Shown: one piece after another, positions 37,380 through 50,427 of the stretch
Position numbering within the stretch: position 1 is the stretch's first letter
Layout: each line of letters starts with the position of its first letter
Assembly (NCBI GenBank): GCA_026874595.1
Contig: CM049310.1
Location: 77,431,056-77,495,055 of the forward strand
Reading direction: 5' to 3'
DNA: 64,000 nt
Source: Sipunculus nudus
Taxonomy: Eukaryota; Annelida; Sipuncula; Golfingiida; Sipunculidae
The notes under the pieces: generated by a model
What the model was told of the DNA's origin: nothing
Database searches by the model: none
What the model saw: only the letters and a program-made list of their open reading frames with translations
Made by a program: the position numbers and the translations under genes

Positions 37380-37823
37380 AAGAAATAAAATTCTTATTGT
37401 GAATACTTTTAGAGATATCCCGCTCACAAGGCCAAGTTGAAAAATCCAAGGAAAATTCATTAAAAATCAGAAATTGTAGGTGGCGCCCCCAAACTTGTGC
37501 AGCAGTTACAGACCATCAGTCCCTATGATCATAGTAAGTATTGTGAAAATCCACTCAAAGTCCCTGAGAAATTAGCTTCTACATGTTTTTCTTATAATCA
37601 GCTCTAAAATGTAGAGAAATATGTCAAGGTCACCCATCTTCGAACTTGACCTAGATTTTGTCGATATACATCTTTACCGAGGAAATAAAATTCTGACGGT
37701 GATTCCTTTTCCAGATATCCCACTCACAAGGTAAAAGTTAACGGACGCCGGACGGACGGACGGACGGACTGACAGCTTGGGTGACGACAATAGCCTATCA
37801 GCCTAAGGGCTGAGGGCTAAAAA
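37380..37823 (+). mobile_element. Family D HINE-like repeat
   Basis: Two related units (AGATATCCCGCTCACAAGG near 37415; AGATATCCCACTCACAAGG near 37714), a GTAGGTGGCGCCCCC box, (ACGG)n at 37740-37768, then TAGCCTATCAGCC and a CAGCC-TAAG-GGCTG hairpin followed by AGGGCTAAAAA. The 5' boundary is uncertain. Confidence 0.65.
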
Positions 37824-39399
37824 CCATCAGCTCCTTCCTAAGCCATGTTAACATAACATACAGAATTGTGTTTTTATTGCCTTCATCAGGAGGTTATGTG
37901 TTTATCCTCATTTATGTGTGTGTTTGTATGTGTTTGTTAACAACATTAATCATGCAATCATGAATGGAATCTCCTACAATTTTCAGGGCATTTCGAGAAT
38001 GGCTCAGCCAATGTAGAATAATTAAATTTTTGTTTGGTTCTGGCATATGATCCAGATTTAGAAATATATATCATCAAAGAATACTTACAAATGTAGTCAC
38101 TCATGCACGAAAGAACTAGGAATATGGATACCATCTTCCCCCAAATATAATCCCCATTTTTTGTCATAAAATCTTTAATAAAAACCTTGGTGCATATTAT
38201 ACATGGTGGCATAATTTCCTTACTATTTTTCATCTGCAGTGAACATTTGGAAGGCTGTAATACCACCAAATTATCTGCCGGTGTTGAGCGATATAAAGGA
38301 ATTTCAAGTAAATGAACACGTACTATTACATGGTTTAATTTTCAATTAGATAACACAAAGTTTGATCTTTTTATTGCTTTCATTTCAAAATACTTCATAC
38401 ATACTTTAATATGGCTTGCAACCCCAGAGAAATTATATGCCAACTCGGATATGCATGACCCCACCACTTGTTGACATCATTTGATACCATTGTTAGTTTG
38501 TAGATGGAAATAAATGCGCTAGCATTGGGCACTGTAAGGGCCATGGGATTTCTTTCATGGGTAAATGACCGATGACACACAAATTACTTTCAAAACAATT
38601 TGACCCAAGTGAGGAATACTGGTCCAAATGTTATTGCTTCCTTAGCTTTAATTGGCCCACTTGGGACAGCGCCATGGTCAGATTGATCAGTTAAGTGATC
38701 ACCCCACATCCAGCTCCAGCTCCCCTGGGCCTACCTACAGGATACTGGATATGTATGCACCACAAATGCAGTTTGGCCCCGCCTTGACCAAGGTACAGGT
38801 GATGCTCACTGTCAGGTCTGTGCACCCTGCCACTTTATATCTTACAAAAACAATTCCTTTCTGGCCTGAATGAGAACATTTCTTTAACACTTTTAAACTA
38901 AAGGAGAATAGACTATTTGCTATGATTTCAACTGTAACGCACTGATAGATGTGCTAGACCTAAGAAACTTTGTAAAGTTGGTCTGACTGTCATTCTTAAG
39001 TTCACCACAACAGAACCAGTAATTTTCCAATTACTAATGGAAATACAAAATACTTCATCAACGGTTTAGGCAAGAAATGGGGTGCGTATTATACACATGA
39101 TTAATGGTTTTTCCACCAGAACTGGGGCTCGAAATGGGTGTGCGGAATCTGTACGGTAGCTGATTATCTTTGGTGAAAGACAATAAATAAGTGAATGCAA
39201 ACACATTTTTGGAAGCATCCCACAAAAGGCTTGCACTCCTTAGTTTGCAGATTTCTGTTTTCAAATACTTACACAATGAAAATTTTGACTCCATACCTGG
39301 TTTTGACTAAGATGGTACATTTACGTGATGTCTCAACTGCAGTGCATTGTTAGAGATCTTATACCTATTTACTCAGGTTTTGTTAATCTAAAGACGAAC
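37824..39399. other. Intron, module 4b to 4c
   Basis: GTGCATATTATACATGG (38188) and GGTGCGTATTATACACATG (39080) are similar words in the same orientation, perhaps edges of an old DNA transposon. The GC-richer 38650-38830 stretch between them was not recognised. Confidence 0.35.
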
Positions 39400-39575
39400 C
39401 TTGACATATTGCACAAGACAAGAAACAGGAGAAGTCTTGACAAAGTTTCTGGCTTGTAGCCTGAGCCTGGTTCGGCATCGTGCATTAGGTCCAGACACAG
39501 TGCATTTTTCAGTTTCTATCCGGATGAGTACTGGTGGTTGTCCAGCCTCAACCGAGCAGTCATCTCCTCGCCAAC
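39400..39575 (-). CDS. Module 4, exon b
   Basis: 176 nt. Trp replaces the Tyr after the split Gly (GWRGDDC). GQPPVLIRIE, C-x9-C, a basic RTRLRLQARNF strand and SCLVQYVK. Donor AAG|gttcgt is the weakest donor in the gene by consensus. Confidence 0.9.
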
Positions 39576-39908
39576 CTGTACAGATACAACATTAAAGGAC
39601 TTAATTATTCAACGAATAAAACATGTAACAATTCTAATTTGCACAAATAGGCCTGAATTATGTTAACTACTATATATATTTTATTTTTGATGTTGAGAAA
39701 ACTCTAATCTATTTGAAACATAATCAACATAATCTATTTGAGAATACCAGTTAAAATAAATTAAATGTTATGATATTAACTTTTTTGCACAGAGTTATGC
39801 TTGATATACTTTCATGAATTGTACAAACAGTTTTTGATGTCATAATAATAAAACATTATCTAGGATAATCAATATCCAGAGCATCTTTATAAGAAAAGCT
39901 GTCTTTAC

Positions 39909-39978
39909 CTTCATCACATATACAACTTCTTCTTATGTTACAGCGGCCATGACTGGAACAATCATTCAAGCACTTAGG
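39909..39978 (-). CDS. Module 4, exon a (EGF)
   Basis: 70 nt. PKCLNDCSSHGRCNIRRSC then ICDE and the split Gly. Acceptor tttttag, donor GAAG|gtaaag. Confidence 0.9.
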
Positions 39979-40100
39979 CTAAAAAAATATGAAAGAAAGG
40001 GTAAACTGAGTTTTATCTACATGCATGATTAAATATACAAATGCAAAAAAAAATATTAGTTAAAAATTAAGTAAGAGGAGATGAGAAACAATGCCTAATG

Positions 40101-41984
40101 GGAACCTGTGCAATGGTTTATACACCAGGTATAATGCTTCAATGCTGGGCCATTACTTTTCAAGTAGGCCTACATGTCTTGTATACGACGAAGGTATCAG
40201 AGATGTATACATATGCCCATTTTCGGGCTGATATCCCCTCCTGTGAAATAAGCAGGGACATAACCTGTGCAAAATTTATTGTAGGTGGCGCCATCAGTCT
40301 TGTATACAACTAAGCTTAACAATATGTATGAATATGCCCATTTTCAGGCTGACATATCAAATTCCTCTGGAGAAATAAGCAGGCACGTACACTGTGCAAA
40401 GTCATAGTAGGTGGCGACACCTGTCTTGTGAATGATAAAGCCATCAATGACTCATAGACAGGTCAAAATATCAGGCTAATACATCAAAATTACCTTGAGT
40501 CTGATGCATGGGGCTGACCAGGCTTAGGTGAGAAAGGCACTTGCCCTGAGTGAACTGTGACAAATATGCTGGCTCAGGCTACTGCACTGAGTGAACTCAT
40601 GACCTGCACCTGGGTAGAATGAGTGAACTTTTGACCTGTTGCATAATCTGACACAGCTGGCAGTTTGCCAAAGCTATAAATAGATCCAGACTGACCTTTG
40701 TTGCCAAATCTGATACAATGGGCTGTCTGTCAAAGCTATAAATATAATGTAGCTACTGCACTGAGTGAACTTTTGACCTATACCTGGCTGCACTTAGTGA
40801 ACTCTTGACCTGTTGCCTAATCTGATATAGTTGCAAGTCTGCCAAAGCTATAAATAGATCCAGGCTGACCTTTGGCCTGTTGCAAAAACTGAATTATTTG
40901 GCAGTCTGCAAAGCTATAACCTGAAATGTAAATGTCTAGTGGCATGATGTTATAGATGCTGATAAACTGGTGCCAGGATAGATTTATCTGCTTCACACAG
41001 CTAACATATATGGTAAAATGACTCCGATTTTAATTCAATCTCCATAATTCAGCCAAAAATTATTCATGTGTAACAATTAAACACAATTATTTTAAGAAAT
41101 ATTGTGGCAATTTTTCTTGTAAAATATTAAACAAATTGGCTTTAGTGGCGTCAGTCGAAAAACGTTTCGCAGGTATATAACTCATATAGGATACAGCAAA
41201 CTGGCTATGTCCAGCTTCCCATAACTCAGCCAAAAATCACTAAACCAAAACCATTTGAACAAACTTGAATTATCAATATCTGAGGATAATTAATGTGTGA
41301 GATTTAAGAATTTGGCCTAGTGGTTTTTGAGAAGAAGATTTTTGTAGCCACTGAGCTAAATGGGCTGTTATGGCATATGACTAAATTCAGCTTCCCATAA
41401 CTCAGCCAAAAGCCACTAAACAAATACCATTTGAACAAACTTCAGAAAGCACTACCCTAAGATCATTTCTGAGCGATAACAAACAATTTGGCCATATGGT
41501 TTCAGAGAAGGTCTTTGTAGCCCTCAGTATGATACAGGCACTGATGACCCCTGTTCAAAAAAAGGCCAATGCAGGTGGCTCCACCAATAACTCAATTTCA
41601 GATATGACTCGTGTGACCAACACTGGCAAAAAATTTGGTGATGAAAGCTCCAGTGGTTCCTGAGATTGAAATTTTAGTAAGCTTTTTTGGACAGATGACT
41701 AAGTTCAACTTCCTGTAACTCGCAAAAAATCATTAAACAATTTGGTTAGACAGTTTCGGAGAAGAAGTTTTTTAAAGTTTTTTTTAGCTTTTCCCTAAAA
41801 AATCTAAGTCAATGCAGATAGCCAAAAAAAAGCGAAATCTGATAGTTTTTTAGATGTCTGGTTTTTTTTTTCATAAATTTTATGATGCTACCTCCTGTTG
41901 TTTTGAGATAGTACGGGTTAATGCTCAGATGACAGATGAAAGACGAGGCCACACCATTGCATAAGCTCACAGGTTTGCTAAAAT
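40101..41984 (+). mobile_element. Family C repeat, near-complete copy
   Basis: 5' GGAACCTGTGCAATGG and 3' GCTCACAGGTTTGCTAAAA form an inverted pair (AACCTGTG / CACAGGTT). The interior has GCAGGCACGTACACTGTGCA units, GTAGGTGGCGCCATCAG at 40282 and tandem CTGCACTGAGTGAACTCTTG units. No microsatellite is left at the 3' end. Non-coding. Confidence 0.72.
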
Positions 41985-42279
41985 AAAATTTTGCTTGCTA
42001 CAACAACTAAGGTCAAGATGACAGATAAGAACGATAGAACAGCACAAAGATAAAATGACATAATCTCCATGGTGAAACACACAACAACAAGCTTAAGGTG
42101 AAAACAGGGCACACCTACATCACTGCTGAATTACAAATGTATCATTAAAACATGCATCCTATAATGTATCAATTGATTATTCAATACGTTACTTGAATCA
42201 ATATGTAAATACTTGTTGACAATTTAGTACATACATGAACTATTCTCAACAATTACCAATTTATTTAGCAAAAGTTTAC

Positions 42280-42501
42280 CTGTTCTGCAGGACAGTAGGT
42301 GCAACGCATTTCGTAGATCTTCTGTTGGCTTGTTTTCCCACCGACTCTCACCTGGATCCAGTAACCATGCCAACGACCCCAAACGAACTGGTTCACCCAG
42401 GTACTGACCTTGGGGACTGGACATTCAACTGCATTTTCTGAGACAATTCCTTGTACTTCTTTAACTGCATCTGCAGTGGCTGGCCATTTATCATTGGTTT
42501 T
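42280..42501 (-). CDS. Module 3, exon c
   Basis: 222 nt. KTNDKWPAT at the start, AVECPVPKV, FVWGRWHGYWIQVRV, RCTYCPAEQ. Donor CAG|gtaaac. The next intron carries a near-complete family C repeat. Confidence 0.92.
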
Positions 42502-43859
42502 CTGTATGAAAATAATTGAACCAACATAAGGCAAAAAAAGGTGTTGCTAAGGCATTTTTCATAAATCAGTGTAGGTAGGCAATTTTGTTTTTACTTTTTT
42601 TTCCTTGTAATTTTTTATATAAATTTCATATGATGAGATGACATGATAATTATAGAATTGTTTTGCTAAACAGGTATAAACTCAGTATAGAGTGGAATAT
42701 TTTATCAAGATTTTATTTTATAACAGAAATTTCTGTTTGGTTTGCGCTTAAAATTGGTTAATAAAATTAAATTTTGGATGCAGCAAGTCAAAACTGACAA
42801 GTCTGGTGAGTGTGAAACCAACTTTTTTTTGCCTAATGGCTGACAATGTCTCCTTTATCTAGATATCATTCTATAAAGGTTAAAGGGTACCAGTTAAATG
42901 TGGGCAGTGGCTGAGACTGTCAGACTGCTAGTTTTTATCATATTCACAACTAGAGAAGTATGAGAATTTAGAAAGATCCAAAATCTTCCTGGACTATCAT
43001 TTCCTGAGTACATGCAAACTCACTAATTAATTCATTCCTTTTGGGCCAAACAGGTATTAGTATGAAATGGCCCTTATTCCATCTAAGAAAATATTCCATC
43101 TAAGATTTCTGGGGGACAAAAGGATTAGATAGGATGAAAATTCTCTTTCTACCATTGGAGTATTGCAATGCCTGATTTTCTAGAGGCTATTCCTTTTTTA
43201 TCTTAAAGAAAATAAGAGTTTCTTTAAAAGTCAAGGCTTAATACCCTGTTATATTTAAATTCTCAGGTTAAAAATCATGGGTCATCAATGAATATTATCA
43301 AATAATTAAAAGGCAAATCAGAAAATATTCTTAGGTCTTCTAGAGAAGGAATTTATATTCAAACTGGTTATGTTTGAGGGTATAATTTTAGACTGTAGCT
43401 GAGACACACATGCTGTATATTCTACCTACACAGACCACTATTTAAGCTGTTTTATGTTTCAAACATTTGGCTGGGTAATAATTTACTTCATCTCCATCCA
43501 ACCAAAAGCACAAAGTTTTTTTTGTTTTGTTAAAAAAATTCAGCTGATCCACAAATCTTGCAAAATATCTGAAGAATAGTTCCAGAGATAACATCAAATT
43601 TATTGCATCTAAGGATTCCATATCCAGCTTATAAAAATTGGGGTCAACCTACAAGTAAATTACCAACAGTTTGTACTATCTGACAGATTCTGTTAAAATT
43701 AGCCCAATCAAGGCATGCATGCTTTTTTTTTAAAATAACACCTACAGAGCCACCTATATTGTGTATCTTGTGAAATAATATTTGTTAATAATGTATAAAG
43801 CAAAGCCCAACACAACCAAACTTCATGGCCCTGTTCAGATATAAGCATCATAACAGGCA

Positions 43860-43912
<53 letters not shown>

Positions 43913-43996
43913 TTAGATATATATAAACCCAGCGCAGTGACATAACAGCACACAGGACTTGTATTTTGAAAAACATTTAGTTAAATAATGCATTAC
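42502..43996. other. Intron, module 3b to 3c, with (AT)n
   Basis: 1.5 kb of AT-rich sequence. An (AT)n tract occupies about 43868-43907. Nothing else recognised. Confidence 0.6.
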
Positions 43997-44172
43997 CTTG
44001 ACATACTGCACCAGACATACAACATCTGCAGTCCTGACAAAGTTGCTGACTTGGAGTGTCACAGACAGAGGGCACTGAGCCTCCTCTTTGTCCACAGTAC
44101 AGGATGAAGAAATAATTCTCTCGATAACTGGAGGCTGACCAGCAATAACAGAGCAGTCAATCCCTTCAAATC
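43997..44172 (-). CDS. Module 3, exon b
   Basis: 176 nt. GFEGIDC (Phe replaces the usual Tyr), GQPPVIERI, C-x9-C, QVSNF, VCLVQYVK. Acceptor ctgcag, donor AAG|gtaatg. Confidence 0.92.
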
Positions 44173-46256
44173 CTGCAGACAGCCAAAGCCATAAGCTTAA
44201 TCATCATGGATTCTTATTCAGTGCTAACAATTTGTGTATAATTAATCATATTCCTTAATTATATTTCTTCATATCAAAATTCATCAAGTTATTGAGCTTT
44301 TACCATAGCCATTGTATTACATTTTCATTATTTACTGGGACATTAGAAAATGACTATCTGAAAATCAGTTCAAATGCATAACAAAGCCTGCCAAACTCAA
44401 CATTATTTATAAGCCTGCACAAGCAAGACTGAAACATGCAGTGACACCAGTCCTGTTTCACAGGTAAAGAACTTAATAACCAACAAGTACAGATAAGTTC
44501 AATGCTATAAACAGGCACTACCATAAAATCTGTGAAATTTCGTACAGAAAAAAATAACTAAATTTGTGAAAGTCCGAAATTTAACAGACAATTTCAGCAG
44601 TTTTAATATCTAGTCTTGATAAGTTGAGATGCCTCATCGGCAGTGGGCAATAATAAGAGCCTCAAGTATTCACTCCTATTTTTGCATTCATCTGTGTGAA
44701 CCATGAACTTTCATGAATTTAAACATTATTTTCTATACTTATGTTTTTTTTTAATTAAAATTAGTTTGGAAAAGGAGCCTGAAAGGCATATCTGCAGGAT
44801 TTTATGCTATATAGCTGTCATGGAGCTCGACACTTGTACCTGCTTGCGTGACGTCCGGGGCTTTAAAGTTTCCTATTTAAACCTGGCTTATGCATGGAAA
44901 TCCCCTTTAATAGTGCAAGTAAAGCTAGAGGTCTTTAGATCACTTAAATCTGTGACTAAGCAAACTGGTGTACTACTCCGCCAAGTATACACATGTGCCG
45001 GGCCCCTGTGCAATTCATGCGGGATATTCAGCTTTTGAGAATAAAGGAAAATTCACTGATACTTAACTTGATTATTATAAACTGTTACATCAAATAATTT
45101 TATTGGCGGGTAACACAAACATCTACACCATTTCACACTTTCATGAAACTTTTTCATATGGCTGTGTGATGGAATAGAGGTAATATAGTTGGATTTATCA
45201 TCTTAATTAAGCATGATCGAGCACGTATAGTTTTTGGATATGAGACCATCCTAAACAACAGTTTACAATTGAACCTATACACTTTTAACAAGTTACAGGC
45301 CAGTAAAGCAAATCTTTTTTTAACTCTTTTTTCTTAATTGTTTTGCTATAAATGCGTCCGGTTCTGGTCTAACAGGCATATCAGTGGCCAATGGGTTCTC
45401 AGCGAGTGTATGGTAGCATTCCTACGGATGAAACAGCTCTGTGACTCCTGCGACGCAGCTGGCCCATGTTAGCACCTATTTACGAACATTCATAAATCTT
45501 ATGCAAATCATGGAATGTGCCTACTATGCCACTGATTCCACCAATCCACAGCAAAGGTAGCCCATCCGGGCTTTTCTCCCACAAAAAACATGGAGGTTAT
45601 GCATGAGAGGTTTTAGCTTGACTTTGACAAAAACTTAGAATGAGAAAATGATGAGAATATTTAAGCTTATTTGAGCATGGTTTATTTTTGGATGGGTAAA
45701 CCACATTGCCGTTTGGTGGATAAACATGAAACAAACTTAGAAACAAGGCAAGGTCTTCTTCTGTCAAGTGAATACCAGAGGACCATCATTAATTCACACT
45801 GAGTGGTGATCTTTTCATAAAGTAATGAAAATCCATTTCTTTAATAATTTTAGGTTTAGTCTTACATAGAGCAAGGCAACATGTGAGGTCTTGGTATTGT
45901 TATTAAATTAACAGAACAATATGAATTTTAAATACTCCATTTATCACTCACTCCATCTAACCGCTCATGTTCCAGAGGCTTCTCATCCAAATTGTTATAC
46001 AAATTAATCATCAACAGCATGACATTTACTATGATCAGACTGGTAGGCTTGTTCAAAACCAGATAACAGGGTGAGGTTACATCCATGTTACATTCACGGC
46101 GGTCCTGCTCATGTCAAATATGGTATAATAGACCATTGGCAGTTCAAAATTTAACAATTCATTTAAATAATTACAGTTACTGAAGAAAGACCATGTACAA
46201 AATTCACCAATGTACAAAATTTCACAGATTTTATGGTACTGAAAACCAGATCTTTT
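44173..46256. other. Intron, module 3a to 3b, right part
   Basis: No assigned element. 44780-45050 and 45355-45620 are less AT-rich than the surroundings; one plus-strand frame of 111 codons crosses the first but shows no domain I know. Confidence 0.35.
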
Positions 46257-46429
46257 TAGTTCAATCATACCAGGGAAACTCATAACAGATCAGAAAATGT
46301 TTTCGTGATTCTGGACATGTCAGAAGTTAAATGAGTAACACTATATATGGAAATACTGAGGAAGCTTGCATTTGGTTATGAAGTTGGTGTTGATATTACA
46401 AAGGATGTGTCAGGTCTTAAGGTGACTTA
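46257..46429. repeat. Local duplication, copy 1
   Basis: TTAGTTCAATCATACCAGGG through to GTCTTAAGGTGACTTA. It matches 47067-47266 closely; exon a of module 3 (46573-46642) sits between the two copies. Confidence 0.85.
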
Positions 46430-46572
46430 TGCAAATCATACCAGGGAAACTCATTTTGTTGAACATTGCATTATGGCAGTGATATATCCCATGAATTGAT
46501 GTGAGAAATAGTACAATAATAGGTCATGTAACCAGTAAAGACAAACTTTTTTAAGCAGGTAAACAGGCTTAC

Positions 46573-46642
46573 CTTCATTACATTCGCACTTTGAATCTCT
46601 GTTACATCTGCCTTGGCTACTGCAGTTGCGGGGACACACAGG
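46573..46642 (-). CDS. Module 3, exon a (EGF)
   Basis: 70 nt. PVCPRNCSSQGRCNRDSKC then ECNE and the split Gly. The N-C-S triplet is a possible glycosylation site. Donor GAAG|gtaagc. Confidence 0.9.
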
Positions 46643-47066
46643 CTGAAGGAAATCAGATATATAATTTGAGACACATAAACATTGTTTATATTGTGATGAA
46701 GTTAACATGATAAATAAGACGAAAAGTTACCACAAATTCTTTTTAAATGATTCTTTCAGCTTTCTTTTGCATTAAAAATTTGCATTTCCATATTATTTAG
46801 AACATGCATATAATTACCATAAAAAAACAAGACCTTCTGTTATTTCAGATTAAAACCCAGAACTTACAAAATGTCAGATAGACTTAGAATATGTCAGGTG
46901 GTGTTTGAGTGACTTAAAATATGTATGTATAAAACTCTGTGTCAAGAGATAATGGATGACTTACAATATGGTAAGATATGTATTAAGAATGACTTAGAAA
47001 GAGCTAAATTTGTAATAAGTTACATGAATTACTAACTAGACTAAATATTTGCAAGAAATGTTCTGA

Positions 47067-47266
47067 TTAGTTCAATCATACCAGGGAAACTCATAATGGA
47101 TCAGAAAATGTTTTGGTGATTCTGGACATGTCAGAAGTTAAATGAGTAACATTGGATATGAAATAAGGTTTTGATGTATATGGAAATACTGAGGAAGCTT
47201 GCATTTGGTTATGAAGTTGGTGAACATTAATATTACAAAGGATGTGTCAGGTCTTAAGGTGACTTA
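47067..47266. repeat. Local duplication, copy 2
   Basis: Same sequence as 46257-46429 plus about 27 extra bases after GAGTAACA. Same orientation. Confidence 0.85.
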
Positions 47267-47630
47267 GGGTAGGCCAGGAGGTACAAGGGTTCATTATGGA
47301 GAAGCATGGAAGCATATATGCAATAATTTTAATATGCCAGGATTCAGGGTCACATTGGATGAATCTAGAGGTGTAAGGTTACTCTGGATACTTCAGGTGG
47401 TAGGGTGACTCTGGATCTGCTGGAGGTGTTGGGGGATGTACCATGAAACATAAGCATGGCTCTTGGTGTGATAGGAGGCCTTAGGGTGACTCTGGTTGTT
47501 GGTGGGGTGACTCCACATGTGCTGGAGGTGTTGGGTGATCACAGATGTGCCATTAAGCATTAGCATGACAGTGGGTGTGATCAGGAGGCCTTAATTAGGG
47601 TGACTCTAGATATGTCAATTGTCAGAGTGA
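47267..47630. repeat. Degenerate minisatellite
   Basis: Repeated phrases GGTGACTCTGGAT, GCTGGAGGTGTTGGG, TTAGGGTGACTCTGG and AGCAT-AGCATG recur irregularly. Unit length is not constant. Confidence 0.65.
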
Positions 47631-47684
47631 GTTGTGAAGAGTTTTGACATGTGTATATTCCCTATCTGGTGGTAAGTACACTAC

Positions 47685-47906
47685 CTGAGCAGATGGACAA
47701 TAGGCACAATCCATGATGAACACTTCTCTTTTACTTGTAGCTCCACCAGATCGGATCTGGATCCAGTAGCCATGGAAACGACCCCAAGTGAACCTATTCA
47801 GCCAGGTCTGCACTGCTGGCACAGGACATTCCACACCTGTGGCTGTCACTGTTCCTGGGAAATGCTTGATACCAGTAGCACTTGATGGCCAGGACCCTTG
47901 TGTTCT
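47685..47906 (-). CDS. Module 2, exon c
   Basis: 222 nt, phase 0 to 0. Starts RTQGSWPSS; GVECPVPAV, FTWGRFHGYWIQIR and DCAYCPSAQ follow. Acceptor tttag, donor CAG|gtagtg. Confidence 0.92.
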
Positions 47907-48114
47907 CTAAACAAAGATACATCATATTATCCAATAGTTAAGCACAGATTTTATTTAGTATATCAAGCTGATCTGTCCAACAGATCTGATTAGTCCCCTA
48001 CCTATCACAGAAGTAGCTGTGAACCGTGAAGAGATGGAATACCAGTGGAAGATTCAATGGATACTAAAAACAGACTGATGACTGCCTATCGATCAGTAAT
48101 AAACAGCAATGACT

Positions 48115-48330
48115 GTGTGACCTTGAAAAATGTGCCAAGGTCATTCATATTCCAAACTGACCAAGCATTCCTTTTGATGCATCAAAGGTGTGAGTTTGAT
48201 GACTATGACTTAAATTATTTGAGTTAAAGTGCTAACACAATTATAGCAAAATAGGATCTGTGACCTTGAAAAATGTGTCAAGATCATTCATATTCACACT
48301 TAAACTAGCTCAAATAAGTCACATTCACCT
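48115..48330 (+). repeat. ~145-bp minisatellite relative, two units
   Basis: GTGACCTTGAAAAATGTGCC (48116) and GTGACCTTGAAAAATGTGTC (48259) lie ~143 bp apart and match the monomers at 61919-63065. Confidence 0.7.
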
Positions 48331-48432
48331 AATTTTCTGTATCCAATTATGACCTATCTGGACCTTACATGTTGTGAAGTTTGAACTTTTTGAATTTTAC
48401 AGTTAACTGTTACTTATACCCTGATAACAAAC

Positions 48433-50427
48433 AGATAGAGGGCTTCTGAAAATTTTGCTCCATAACTTGGGGAATATAGGTCACAAGTGACACCATTCTT
48501 TGGTTTCTACAGAGGACCTATCAAGAGCTCCCAGTAAGTGATGATTTAATTTCCATATTATTATGGTCTTATGATTAAAGACTTGTGCCCTGTTAGAGGA
48601 CAGATGATGTGTCTGAGGTTTTCACTCCAAAACGGGACTTTGAACTTTCAGGCCCTTACGGTAAGGATTTGTGCCTTGTTAACTGTCAGATGCTTTTCTG
48701 TGATATATCTATACCTGTTCTGAGACATTAATAAATGATCAGTTGTCCCTAGAGCATCAACAAACATAATTTGAATCTATTAATAAAATATATGGTCAGT
48801 AGGATTTTAAATAAAAAATTTGTCTTTTATTTTGCTTATTGATATACAAATTATGTTTAGGTATGTTATTCCAATGGTATGTGCATCAAAATGTTCATCT
48901 GTCATGGATATGTTTTCAAATTATCTATTAAAATTAAAATATGTAAGCCATTCTTCATTATACAAGTGGCCCATGGGCCATGATGCTCAATTGAATTCAA
49001 GGAACCTTGAACAATGGGTAAACTGACTCATAGAGTGCTCAAACTCATGCATTCTGTCAATAGTCCTCAGATATAGGCCACAGTGACCTTATTTGGGCTT
49101 TCCAAGAAGATTTTACCAGGAATTACCTGGATTCCAAGTTAAACATTTCTTTGTCCAACTGTAACAATATGTGCCCATCTGACTAATATAGTGTTAAAAT
49201 ACCATAAATCTTGTTTCTATGGCGGCATGTCTATTTATAGCCGCACCTGAGATTGCAAGGTCTCTTAAAGGAGCTCCCACTAAGGTCCAAATACCCAAAG
49301 ATCGCACCCCGACTCTCTGGCCTGAGAGTAATATAATCAGCTGCACGTAGCAATATAAATCACGACATAGCTGCTTTAGTGAAGACTAGAATAAAAAGTA
49401 TTAATTACAGAGGTTAAATATGTTGCCAGATTACTATATTAAATATATTTAAAGCTCAAGATAGGGACAAAATATCTGTATGTTACTAACGACTTTTGCA
49501 CATGGATGGGCAGGCATTTATCAGAAAAGGAAAGATTCCCCGAACGATCCTTTGTTTGAATGGTGGTTACGCAAAATGATTCTTGTATGCATCAAAATGC
49601 TTCTTTGCATGTACATGCAATTGTCAAAGACCATAGTATGAACACTGAATTGAGGTTTATATGTACATTTATTGAAGCAAAAAGCCAGAATATTATCCAC
49701 TATTACGCATCATCACGCAGTAGTGTTCAGGGGGCAACATGAAGGCTAAGACTGCTGAAACTTTCAGATTTTCAACCTGCACAAACTTAATCACGGCTCA
49801 TGGTATACATATAAAAATTTAAATGTAAAACCTTGACATGTATATCTTTCGTGCGATATATAACTTGTTATAAAAATCTTGGTAATTGTCACCAAATATT
49901 ACTTTTAAAACACCCCTGCTGTCACACAGCGGCCCACTTTGTTGGGCATGGTCAAGCAACATTGAAATAAATGCCTACTTTAAACTCATTTGCAGCATTA
50001 TTTAGCAATAATTATTTGTTTAGAAAGTAAAATGAATAAAAAGGCTTTTCAAAGAAGTTGGTTCTGTGACCTTGACCTTTGACCTTGTGACCTCAAAATA
50101 ATTATGGTTCTTCCCCTGTTGGGAGGTGAGCTGTATGTGAAAGACGGAAGGTTTGGGATGAAAATTTTGGCAAAAAGAATTATTATTGAGGGGTGCAAAC
50201 ACACCCCATAACTTCGAGAATATAGGTCGCAGTGACCTAATTTCAGGTTTGCAAGGAGATCTTTTTAGAACCTCTAAGACTGCATAGGGTTCATGGCCCT
50301 AGCCCCTAAGGTTACGATTTGTGACCTGCTAAGGGATGGACGGCCGGCCGGCCGGACAGACGGAAGTACGACGGACAAAGACCCATCGCTATAGCCCAGC
50401 ATGACTGAAAGTCAGCTGAGCTAAAAA
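48433..50427 (+). mobile_element. Diverged family A copies with an unidentified insert
   Basis: 48433-48700 is monomer-like (CATAACTTGGGGAATATAGG; CTTGTGCCCTGTTAGAGGAC). A 5' end (ACAAGTGGCCCATGGGCCAT) starts at 48962 and a 3' end (CTGAAAGTCAGCTGAGCTAA) closes at 50427, after GGCCGGCCGGCCGGACAGAC. About 49200-49930 does not match family A and may be a separate insert. Confidence 0.6.

Noticed and set aside
44703-45038. 111-codon plus-strand frame
   Set aside because: No recognisable domain, no start context or splice support, located in an intron of the opposite-strand gene.
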